Made by a program: the position numbers and the translations under genes. The notes under the pieces are model-generated. The model did no database searches. It was not told the origin of the DNA and saw nothing but the letters and a program-made list of their open reading frames with translations. A stretch of 5,336 nucleotides of DNA from PFL35 sp041550515 (GTDB lineage: Archaea; Thermoplasmatota; E2; DHVEG-1), in assembly GCA_041550515.1 (NCBI GenBank), contig JBFEOQ010000083.1, forward strand, positions 1 to 5,336, written 5' to 3'. Shown in pieces: positions 1 to 5,336 of the stretch. Position 1 is the stretch's first letter; each line of letters opens with the position of its first letter.

Positions 1-29
1 AATATAACAAAAAATAAAACCTTAACAAT

Positions 30-53
30 AAAAAAATAACTCCTTAAAAAAAA
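30..53 (-). terminator. Poly-T termination region behind the peptidase gene
   Basis: Read on the minus strand, the sequence just past the TAG stop of the peptidase gene contains a run of eight T (53-46) and then one of seven T (36-30), with further T-rich sequence to the window edge. Archaeal RNA polymerase terminates at such oligo-T tracts without needing a hairpin. No strong stem-loop is visible. The rest of positions 1-73 holds nothing else I can support. Confidence 0.5.
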
Positions 54-73
54 CAACCTAATTATTTTAAAAT

Positions 74-1438
74 CTATAAAATTTCTAAATCTATATTACT
101 AGAATCAGAAATGATTTTATCCTCAAATTCAATAATTTTCCTAATTATACTATGCATATAATTAATAATATTAACGGCTTTAAAATTAGAAATTAATAAA
201 CCTTTTTTCAAAAATTCTTTATAACATTCTGAAAGATGAGTCCACTCTTCACTTTCATTTCTAAAAAGACTTGCTTCATATTTACATATATCAGATAAAT
301 TTTTATCACCAAGAATATACTGCGCCTCTGAAAGATAATCAGCAGTATATTTTTTATCATAAGATATATGATCAAAAAAATTAATCATCCTAGCTTCAAT
401 AATATCAATAATTGTTTTTTCTTTAAAATCAAAAAAAGAATAAAATCTATAAAAAGGATTAAAAAAATCATAAATAAAACCCATCAATAAACCATGTAAT
501 TTATAAGACTTAATCGTAATATTAATTTCAAAACCCTCAAAACTTGTTTTAAGAAGTTGAGAAGCATTAATACCATAGTTACCACGTCGTGACCAATTCA
601 CATTATTTAAATAAGGATAATAAGCTGATCTATTACCTTTTAATTTCTCAATATTTCTATTATGAGCAAACACAAAAGCATTCTCTTTAGTCATAGGTTC
701 TTTTACTTTCTCAAAAACCTGGAAATAATAATCACTATCATACCACATGGGTAATGTTTCATGAGCATATTTAAAAATCTCTAAATCTGTCCATCTATAA
801 GTACCAACACCTGGTTTATCCAATATCTGATAAGCTGGATCATTATAACAAATAGTATTATCAGTATCATTATAACCAACAACTAAAACATAATGAATCC
901 CTACATTTGCAGGTTTAGTAATAATTTTTTTAAACGGATAAGTACCTTTATCCTTCATATAATCAGAAAGAAGAACTAACTCATTAACAAAAACAATCAC
1001 TGGAATATTTTTAGAAACATTCTCTTTAATCTTAGGCCAATTCACCGACCATATATCACTACCAGAATAATTATACTCAAAAGGAGTAAAGGATAAACCA
1101 TATATCTCTGATAAAAAATGATAATTATAAGGATTAACAGACATATGATGCCCACTACGAGGTAAACGAAAATATTCTGAACCAAAATACTGCTGAGAAT
1201 AACCAACTCCCTGATTAAACAATACTTCATTTAAAGTTGCATTAATACCATAATATCTAAGAAGCATCGTAAAACATGCCCAGTTACAATAAAAACTTTC
1301 ATTTTGTCCAACATAAGGAACATTTTCGATTAAATGGATATCATTAATTTTATTTCCTTCTGAAATTACAACAATATTTAATGATAAAAAAAGCAATAAT
1401 ATAAACACAGAGATTGTTTTTAATAAACTCAAAATCAC
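74..1438 (-). CDS. Exported C39-like (papain-fold) cysteine peptidase with helical C-terminal domain
   Basis: This 454-aa protein is probably an exported cysteine peptidase or related amidase. Residues 1-26 are a Sec-type signal peptide (one Lys, then a long Leu/Ile/Val core). Residues 38-202 match the C39-like pattern: VPYVGQ with Gln45 as oxyanion residue, Cys51 in CNWACFTMLLRYYG as nucleophile, His182 in GIHYVLVVGYN, and Asp200 in YNDP. The usual CGPA around the nucleophile is CNWA here. No ABC-exporter segment is present, so it is not a bacteriocin-processing transporter. Residues 245-454 look mostly helical, with Cys385 and Cys405 as a possible disulfide; I do not recognise this half, though BtrH_N-type proteins also pair a C39-like domain with a helical C-terminus. 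The start is GTG at 1438; a TTG two codons later is the only nearby alternative that keeps the signal peptide, since the next Met is near residue 58. The stop is TAG. It lies 54 nt beyond the tRNA. Substrate unknown. Confidence 0.85.
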   Translation of the reverse strand: MILSLLKTISVFILLLFLSLNIVVISEGNKINDIHLIENVPYVGQNESFYCNWACFTMLLRYYGINATLNEVLFNQGVGYSQQYFGSEYFRLPRSGHHMSVNPYNYHFLSEIYGLSFTPFEYNYSGSDIWSVNWPKIKENVSKNIPVIVFVNELVLLSDYMKDKGTYPFKKIITKPANVGIHYVLVVGYNDTDNTICYNDPAYQILDKPGVGTYRWTDLEIFKYAHETLPMWYDSDYYFQVFEKVKEPMTKENAFVFAHNRNIEKLKGNRSAYYPYLNNVNWSRRGNYGINASQLLKTSFEGFEINITIKSYKLHGLLMGFIYDFFNPFYRFYSFFDFKEKTIIDIIEARMINFFDHISYDKKYTADYLSEAQYILGDKNLSDICKYEASLFRNESEEWTHLSECYKEFLKKGLLISNFKAVNIINYMHSIIRKIIEFEDKIISDSSNIDLEIL

Positions 1439-1460
1439 ATCACTTGAGATAAGTGCAAAG

Positions 1461-1470
1461 AATTATAATA
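1461..1470 (-). promoter_or_regulatory. TATA-like box for the peptidase gene
   Basis: On the minus strand this reads TATTATAATT, centred about 27 nt upstream of the GTG at 1438. That is the spacing expected when transcription starts at or next to the start codon, giving a leaderless mRNA. No convincing Shine-Dalgarno motif at proper spacing lies before the GTG, which fits. The box directly follows the T-run behind the tRNA, so the peptidase is likely transcribed on its own. Confidence 0.45.
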
Positions 1471-1471
1471 T

Positions 1472-1477
1472 AAAAAA
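1472..1477 (-). terminator. Oligo-T terminator of the tRNA
   Basis: Six consecutive T on the minus strand start 16 nt past the 3' end of the tRNA. This is a normal archaeal terminator for a short RNA gene. It borders the TATA-like box of the next gene, so termination and re-initiation would occur within about 20 nt. Confidence 0.45.
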
Positions 1478-1492
1478 TTAACTATTGTTAAA

Positions 1493-1565
1493 CGGATCTG
1501 CCGGGAATTGAACCCGGGTTAGAAGCTCCGGAGGCCTCTGTGATATCCAGCTACACTACAGACCC
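1493..1565 (-). tRNA. tRNA-Arg (anticodon CCG)
   Basis: The 73-nt sequence folds into a complete cloverleaf. The acceptor stem GGGTCTG/CAGATCC has seven pairs including one G-U. The D-stem GTG/CAC has a loop with G18 G19 A20. The anticodon stem GAGGC/GCTTC carries the 7-nt loop CTCCGGA, giving anticodon CCG, which reads CGG (Arg). The variable region is four bases (TAAC), and the T-stem CCGGG/CCCGG has the loop TTCAATT. G15 can form the Levitt pair with C48. A20 and discriminator G73 are compatible with arginine identity. CCA is not encoded (the 3' end continues GTT), and there is no intron. A C-starting anticodon for a rare codon in such an AT-rich genome is a normal archaeal tRNA set member. 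It sits between the surface-protein genes and the peptidase gene, on the same strand. Confidence 0.95.
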
Positions 1566-1585
1566 TAGATAGGCTGTAGCTATTG

Positions 1586-1594
1586 AAATTTAAG
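1586..1594 (-). promoter_or_regulatory. Possible TATA box of the tRNA-Arg gene
   Basis: The minus strand reads CTTAAATTT, centred about 25 nt upstream of the first tRNA base. Position and composition fit an archaeal TATA element for independent tRNA transcription from the 50-nt gap behind the 314-aa gene. The sequence is a weak match on its own in such AT-rich DNA. Confidence 0.3.
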
Positions 1595-1615
1595 TTATTA
1601 GATTTATCATTTTGT

Positions 1616-2560
1616 TTATAAAAATTTATCAATCTCCTCTTCGATGACATTAATCCTCTTATTGTCTTTTTTTATTTTATTAGTAGATTCAAATTTAGGT
1701 TTTACAATTTTAGAATTTTCAATAGGCTTATTACCAATTGACATAATATTTTTTTCATCTTTATCGAAATAATAGCTTAAATTAGATTTTTTCTTCACTT
1801 TTAATTTATTATGTCTCAAAATGTTTTTATTTTGAAAATTATTAATTAGAATTGCTATTGCATTTCTTTTTATATATAAGATAAAAATAAATATAATTCC
1901 TAAAATAAGTCCAATATAGTATAATAATGATATATTTACTGGACCTGATAGGAGGTTTGAATTAATATAAGCTGTGTCAATAAGAAGGCGCATCTGAACT
2001 CCAGCAGTCATTCCCATATCTGCGCTCGATAGATTTGTAGTTGTAGTAACTGATAAGTGTACCTCCCAATGTTTATTTGAATATTTTGGATCTGAAGGTA
2101 AATCAATATTGATTTCAATATTGCATTCTTCCCTCATCGAATATTTTTCCTCGGTAATATATATTGAACCATTTTGGATTAATGTACAATCTTTTCCCTC
2201 TAAATTTAAAAATTTCAATACATCATCTGGTATTCTTTCATATACTATTAAATCATTGGAATCACATTTTGGGCAATTTCCATTGATAATCTCATATCTT
2301 TGATGAGTATCATGACAATTCTCACATATAACACGCAAATGCTGCTGCTCGCTAATTAGTTCAGATGGGCTTTGAATTCTAATAACCATATTGCGAGATT
2401 CGTTGACTGTATTGAAAAGAGTCATGGTTCCAAGTAATACAGAACCCACAATATTTTGCGCTCTTATCTCCGCAGGACTAATCCCAACTCCAACAGCAGA
2501 ACAAGTAAAAAATAAAACAGTTGAAATTACTATCAATGTAAGTATAGTATTATTTTTCAT
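1616..2560 (-). CDS. Membrane-anchored Ig-like surface protein with a four-cysteine zinc-ribbon insert
   Basis: I do not recognise a named family for this 314-aa protein, but its architecture is clear. Residues 1-24 are a signal peptide. The mature part opens with GVGISPAEI and a strand pattern (GTMTLFN then MVIRI) like the Ig-like or PapD-type modules of archaeal exported proteins. Residues 76-102 hold CENC (79-82) and CPKC (96-99), a zinc-ribbon or rubredoxin-type knuckle pair. Residues 145-198 resume the beta domain (IEINIDLP, EVHLSV, VQMRLLIDT), and Cys125/Cys146 could form a disulfide. A single hydrophobic segment (about 211-230) is followed by KR and an 84-residue Lys/Asn-rich tail, predicted to be cytoplasmic. 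By that topology the ribbon lies outside the cell. The start is ATG with a TATA-like box 27 nt upstream; the stop is TAA. It is third in a row of exported-protein genes, 61 nt after the 173-aa gene, suggesting a membrane anchor or assembly partner for them. Confidence 0.8.
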   Translation of the reverse strand: MKNNTILTLIVISTVLFFTCSAVGVGISPAEIRAQNIVGSVLLGTMTLFNTVNESRNMVIRIQSPSELISEQQHLRVICENCHDTHQRYEIINGNCPKCDSNDLIVYERIPDDVLKFLNLEGKDCTLIQNGSIYITEEKYSMREECNIEINIDLPSDPKYSNKHWEVHLSVTTTTNLSSADMGMTAGVQMRLLIDTAYINSNLLSGPVNISLLYYIGLILGIIFIFILYIKRNAIAILINNFQNKNILRHNKLKVKKKSNLSYYFDKDEKNIMSIGNKPIENSKIVKPKFESTNKIKKDNKRINVIEEEIDKFL

Positions 2561-2582
2561 TATTATGTAACCTAAAGTAACA

Positions 2583-2591
2583 TTTTTATAT
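2583..2591 (-). promoter_or_regulatory. TATA box for the 314-aa surface protein gene
   Basis: The minus strand reads ATATAAAAA, centred 27 nt upstream of the ATG at 2560. This is the clearest TATA element in the window, and its spacing predicts a leaderless transcript. It lies in the 61-nt gap after the 173-aa gene, so this gene may be expressed separately from the two before it. Confidence 0.5.
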
Positions 2592-2621
2592 GGCTGTAAT
2601 GTAGTCTTTTACTTTTAAGAT

Positions 2622-3143
2622 TTAGGATTTAATTACCGATCCAGTTACTGTAATTGATTGTTGTTGACCTGTTGTCGTACCAGTCGGTGCATCGAAACGT
2701 AAATCAAATATTTGATCAGTTAGTGTACCTGATACTAAGGTAGTAACTGAAGCAGTAATAACTTGAATTTGGGTACTCCAAGTATTTATGCTAGCATTTA
2801 ATCTATAAGTATCTGCTGCAGGTGGCGATCCAGTTGTACTTGCAGACCATATAGCTGCATCTGAGGTAATCTGTAGTCTAAAGTCTACATTTACGCTGCT
2901 GTTATCTATATCAGCATTAAGTGTGTCTCCAGTTTGATTAGTCCAACTACTACTGCTCATCGCTACAGTCCCAATTGTCCATGAATCCTCAATGATATTA
3001 CATTCAATATATTCACCTGTTACAGTTATAATAAATGTATCTGACGTGTCAGCATTTATTATAGGAACTGCCAGGATTATGGCTGCAATAATCATAAATT
3101 CAAAAAAAATTGCAGCATTTCTTCTACAAATTATTTTATCCAT
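2622..3143 (-). CDS. Small secreted beta-sandwich protein, WxL-like pattern
   Basis: This 173-aa exported protein has no family I can name. Residues 1-31 form a signal: two Arg after a short start (CRRN), a hydrophobic core, and NA before DTSD as a likely signal peptidase site. The core also carries EFMIIAAIILAV after RR, which resembles the EF-containing class III (pilin-type) signals of archaea, but the Gln and Ser of that motif are missing. The mature 140 residues are Thr/Ser-rich alternating strands with few charges: TFIITVTGEY, SVNVDFRLQIT, IFDLRFDAPT and QSITVTGSV. The segments at about 80-92 and 146-170 line up with the last domain of the 428-aa protein encoded just upstream. The end pattern (strand, APTGTTTGQ, strand) recalls bacterial WxL domains. 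Sequons occur at Asn69, Asn81 and Asn116. The start is ATG; an upstream ATG in the same frame is cut off by a TAG. The stop is TAA. It likely acts at the cell surface. Confidence 0.75.
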   Translation of the reverse strand: MDKIICRRNAAIFFEFMIIAAIILAVPIINADTSDTFIITVTGEYIECNIIEDSWTIGTVAMSSSSWTNQTGDTLNADIDNSSVNVDFRLQITSDAAIWSASTTGSPPAADTYRLNASINTWSTQIQVITASVTTLVSGTLTDQIFDLRFDAPTGTTTGQQQSITVTGSVIKS

Positions 3144-3213
3144 TTTTCGCTATCCCATCCTTAAATTCGAATTTATTAGGTCTTATAAAAATATTTCTAT
3201 TATGTTTATCTCC

Positions 3214-4500
3214 TCAATTAGAAATTGCTTCTACATATATTGTACATCCCATTTCATGTCCACAGCTAATAGATGTAGGCACTGTAATCCTAATATCAAG
3301 AGTGATATAACTTCCAATTCCAAGATTTGTATAAAATACAGTTGGAGTTGTGTTTATATGATGCCATGTGTTACCCTCATCCTCAGAATATTCAAGTACA
3401 TATTGATTAGGACCATTTGATGTTCCAAGCATCCAAGTATGTGAATAAGAACATGACATATCGGTAGCATATATTTCCAGATCGACAGCTACACCTCCAT
3501 AATTAAAAATACCAAAATAATTATTATTAGTTTCATTGGTATAGCAAACACTATTTAATTGTTTACTACCCAGAAAAGCATAAGATGATTGGTTAATATA
3601 AATACTAACAAAACCTGTTGTAGTAAAATAGTATGTCTGATTCGTCCAACCAATACCATCAGTGCAGTTAACACTCCACCAGTATTTAGTATCATACTCA
3701 CTCATATTTATATCAACTTGTGAATAAGTTCCATCAGTAACACTATAATTACCACCAATATATTGCCATATGCCTGAAGAATTTGAGTGAAAACTTAAAT
3801 CCATTTGCTGCCCATTATCATCAGATATATTTATTCTAAGACTTGGGTTGGGTTCAACATCTATCGCATCATTTGCAGGACTTGGATTAGAAAGTTCAGG
3901 TAAATAATTAGGAAGCATGAATGTAATGTTGATCTGATATCCATCTATATAAAGAGATTCAATAATACCATCAGAAATACCGATATTATTATATACAATT
4001 CTTATTCTTGTCTGATTAACCTCATTCCAACTAGTAGCAGTTGTAGTATATGGCCCAAATGTTGTTAATGAAGATACTGTTTGAAAGGTATCAACATCGC
4101 TACTCCATGAACTCCCATCATCTAAAGAATATTGTATACTAAAATAATCAGGGTCTTTACTTTTCCAACCTGTTCCAGGAAATCTAATCCTAATAGAAAA
4201 ATTTAATGAAACAAAGGTATAAGAATAATTAAAAGCGTTTTCAATAACTGCATCCACAAAACAGTTATCACCCCATTTATTAGCAGGTAAAGTTGATACA
4301 ATCTCTGCTTCTATATCATCAAATTCACCATATGCATCACCTTCATTCAATGATTCTGAATTACTAAAAGTTAGATCTTCTGCGTAAATTAACTCATTGG
4401 CTGTAGAATCTGCAATAACTTGAAAAGTAATTAATAAAAAAATTAAAATGAGTATTATAGAAATAATTATAGATTTTATTTTCATACCACTTTTATTCAT
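3214..4500 (-). CDS. Three-domain secreted surface protein (beta domain, Ig/Fn3-like domain, WxL-like domain)
   Basis: This 428-aa protein has an N-terminal signal peptide (1-30, cleavage probable after VIA) and no C-terminal anchor or sorting motif. Residues about 41-195 are a beta-rich domain with a GSSWSSDVDTFQ segment and an IDGYQINITF end, resembling a jelly-roll module. Residues 197-295 are an Ig/Fn3-like domain of a type common in archaeal surface proteins: NPSPANDAIDVEPNPSL, then a DLSFHSNSSGIWQYIG strand pair, then TKYWWSVNCTDG and YYFTTT. Residues 297-428 are a third domain (NYGGVAVDLEIYATDM, then LDIRITVPTSISCG and CTIYVEAIS) that matches the 173-aa downstream protein in pattern. 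Thirteen N-x-S/T sequons in the mature chain imply heavy glycosylation. The six mature cysteines (80, 279, 319, 350, 413, 419) could form disulfides. The start is ATG at 4500; Met6 at 4485 is an alternative. The stop is TGA. It heads the run of surface genes, 70 nt before the 173-aa gene. A structural or adhesive role is inferred; no catalytic motif is seen. Confidence 0.8.
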   Translation of the reverse strand: MNKSGMKIKSIIISIILILIFLLITFQVIADSTANELIYAEDLTFSNSESLNEGDAYGEFDDIEAEIVSTLPANKWGDNCFVDAVIENAFNYSYTFVSLNFSIRIRFPGTGWKSKDPDYFSIQYSLDDGSSWSSDVDTFQTVSSLTTFGPYTTTATSWNEVNQTRIRIVYNNIGISDGIIESLYIDGYQINITFMLPNYLPELSNPSPANDAIDVEPNPSLRINISDDNGQQMDLSFHSNSSGIWQYIGGNYSVTDGTYSQVDINMSEYDTKYWWSVNCTDGIGWTNQTYYFTTTGFVSIYINQSSYAFLGSKQLNSVCYTNETNNNYFGIFNYGGVAVDLEIYATDMSCSYSHTWMLGTSNGPNQYVLEYSEDEGNTWHHINTTPTVFYTNLGIGSYITLDIRITVPTSISCGHEMGCTIYVEAISN

Positions 4501-4530
4501 TATATCAATTCATTAATTGTGACAACTTCA

Positions 4531-4540
4531 GTATATATTG
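4531..4540 (-). promoter_or_regulatory. TATA-like box upstream of the 428-aa gene
   Basis: The minus strand reads CAATATATAC, centred about 35 nt upstream of the ATG at 4500. That would place the transcription start about 8-10 nt before the start codon. A second AT-rich candidate lies at 4542-4551. In DNA this AT-rich the choice is uncertain. Confidence 0.3.
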
Positions 4541-4546
4541 TATTAT
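4537..4546. repeat. Inverted 10-bp copy of the core of the upstream direct repeats
   Basis: The plus strand ATTGTATTAT is the exact reverse complement of ATAATACAAT at 4591-4600, inside the left direct repeat. It overlaps the TATA-like region of the 428-aa gene. It may be a third half-site for the same regulator, or chance in AT-rich sequence. Confidence 0.3.
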
Positions 4547-4588
4547 ATTATTTTAGTTTCTCATTTTTTAAAATAAAAATATATTGTT

Positions 4589-4606
4589 AAATAATACAAT
4601 GATAAC
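4589..4606 (+). repeat. Direct repeat, copy 1 (18 bp)
   Basis: AAATAATACAATGATAAC matches copy 2 at 4611-4628 in 17 of 18 positions. The copies start 22 bp apart, about two helical turns, so a bound protein would meet both on the same face. They lie about 90-130 nt upstream of the 428-aa start in the only non-coding gap of size (4501-4757). The rest of that gap shows nothing I can name. Possible roles are an operator or a remnant recombinase binding site. Confidence 0.6.
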
Positions 4607-4610
4607 GCTA

Positions 4611-4628
4611 AAATAATACATTGATAAC
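4611..4628 (+). repeat. Direct repeat, copy 2 (18 bp)
   Basis: AAATAATACATTGATAAC differs from copy 1 only at position 11 (T for A). Only four bases (GCTA) separate the two copies. Two copies without further periodic repeats exclude a CRISPR array. Confidence 0.6.
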
Positions 4629-4742
4629 AAATGTAGCATTATTAATTTCTAAAAAGAATGGAGATGAATTAATAATAAACCTTTAGATATATCTATTTAC
4701 TAAATACCTACCTAATATTCTACGACAAGTATCCTACTATGT

Positions 4743-4758
4743 ATTACTATATTACTAT
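4743..4758 (+). repeat. Short tandem repeat (2 x ATTACTAT)
   Basis: Two adjacent perfect 8-bp copies sit at the end of the recombinase pseudogene, overlapping one base of its terminal stop codon. This is low-complexity sequence, probably from replication slippage, and I attach no function to it. Confidence 0.4.
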
Positions 4759-5336
4759 TAAATAGACACACCTATAACCTTATCATATATTTTCTTTAAA
4801 TCTTCTGCTGACTGACAGTTATAATGCATAAGATTAACATCATTACGAATTGAATGACCCATCAATAATTTCTTTACAACTATAGAACCTCCTCACCTAT
4901 CCTATTGATGACTGAAGCAAATCCTTATATCCTTTACTTTTATAGGTGAATCTTTAAATAATCTAGTTATATGGCTCTGAGAAAAGAGTTATTTTAAACT
5001 TCTATTAATATTAAAATAAATAAGGTATATATCTAGTAAGTGTCAGGCTTCTTCTGTAAAGAATGATATCCTACTTATTTTAGTCTTAGTAGATTGTCCA
5101 TTAGATGGATTATGAATAATATAAACAACCCTTTTATTAAGATCAATATCTTCTATTGAAAGCTGGTATAATTTATCAGCTCTTATTCCAGATGTATTGC
5201 CCAACATTAGTATTACGTTTATCTGTTTAAAAAACCTATGTACTTCAAAATATGATATAGTATTTAATATCATCTATTGTGATTCTTTTTTATGTATATA
5301 CAGGTTTGATAGGAGGCTTAATATCATCAGCCCAAT
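4758..5336 (-). pseudogene. Decayed archaeal-type tyrosine recombinase (integrase), catalytic domain
   Basis: Read through its stops, the minus strand gives the catalytic half of an XerC/D-like archaeal integrase. In order it shows WADDIKPPIKPVY at the window edge, box I TSGIRADKLYQL with the catalytic Arg codon at 5183-5181, QSTKTKISRISFFTEEA, SQSHITRLFKDSPIKVKDIR with the second Arg at 4925-4923, LLMGHS (4868-4851), and HYN with the nucleophile Tyr at 4823-4821. It ends DLKKIYDKVIGVSI and TAA at 4760-4758. From 5271 to 4758 everything is in one frame, broken by TGA 5045-5043, TAA 4991-4989, TAG 4904-4902 and TGA 4895-4893. Further upstream there is TAA 5292-5290 in another frame, and a shift at the A-run near 5263-5265 (likely a 2-nt loss: DDIK then NTISYFE). 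The N-terminal half lies outside the window. The 76-codon open stretch 5273-5043 is only a fragment of this and should not be called as a gene. The active-site residues survive, so the gene died late or drifts slowly. Confidence 0.85.

Noticed and set aside
1042..1230. 62-codon minus-strand frame rich in Ile/Leu that looks like a small membrane protein
   Set aside because: It lies wholly inside the peptidase gene in another frame; the hydrophobicity comes from AT-rich codons read out of frame.
2088..2094. GGATCTG, identical to the outer end of the tRNA acceptor stem, considered as an attachment-site copy
   Set aside because: Only seven bases match and it lies within the coding region of the 314-aa protein; chance is sufficient.
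2109..2303. 64-codon plus-strand frame
   Set aside because: Antisense to the zinc-ribbon region of the 314-aa gene, with no recognisable features.
2992..3420. 142-codon open frame on the plus strand, with a second one at 3110-3310
   Set aside because: They lie opposite the 173-aa and 428-aa genes, whose signal peptides and domains are convincing; the plus-strand translations show no domain pattern.
4589..4628. Direct repeats considered as the start of a CRISPR array
   Set aside because: Only two copies, separated by four bases, with no spacer-length intervals.
4902..4904. In-frame TAG in the integrase considered as a pyrrolysine codon
   Set aside because: TAA and TGA also interrupt the same frame and there is a frameshift upstream, so ordinary decay explains it.

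Overview
The window is an AT-rich stretch that looks archaeal, most likely euryarchaeal. The class-level guess of a Thermoplasmatota-like sediment lineage is weaker. The evidence is: a tRNA-Arg without encoded CCA and with archaeal identity bases; TATA-like boxes about 27 nt upstream of two start codons, as expected for leaderless archaeal transcripts; poly-T terminators on the coding strand; secreted Ig-like proteins rich in N-glycosylation sequons; and an archaeal-type tyrosine recombinase remnant. Every feature I can support as a gene lies on the minus strand, so the biological reading order runs from high to low coordinates.

From the right: 5336-4758 is the decayed C-terminal (catalytic) half of a tyrosine recombinase. 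It has five nonsense codons and one frameshift, and is cut by the window edge. 4757-4501 is non-coding and holds a pair of 18-bp direct repeats 22 bp apart and a TATA-like box. Then come three consecutive genes for exported proteins: a 428-aa three-domain surface protein (4500-3214), a 173-aa single-domain secreted protein (3143-2622) whose fold appears to repeat the last domain of the first, and a 314-aa membrane-anchored Ig-like protein with an inserted four-cysteine zinc-ribbon motif (2560-1616). A tRNA-Arg(CCG) follows (1565-1493), and finally a 454-aa exported C39/papain-like cysteine peptidase (1438-74) with poly-T terminators behind it.

The shared theme is the cell surface. The secreted beta-sandwich proteins and the membrane-anchored Ig-like protein form a plausible surface assembly, loosely reminiscent of the WxL/DUF916 cell-surface clusters of Gram-positive bacteria. 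That comparison is an inference from pattern, not a demonstrated homology. The peptidase could act on surface or external peptides, but it is separated by the tRNA and probably has its own promoter. The recombinase remnant shows that an integrating element once touched this locus. I see no CRISPR array and no insertion sequence.
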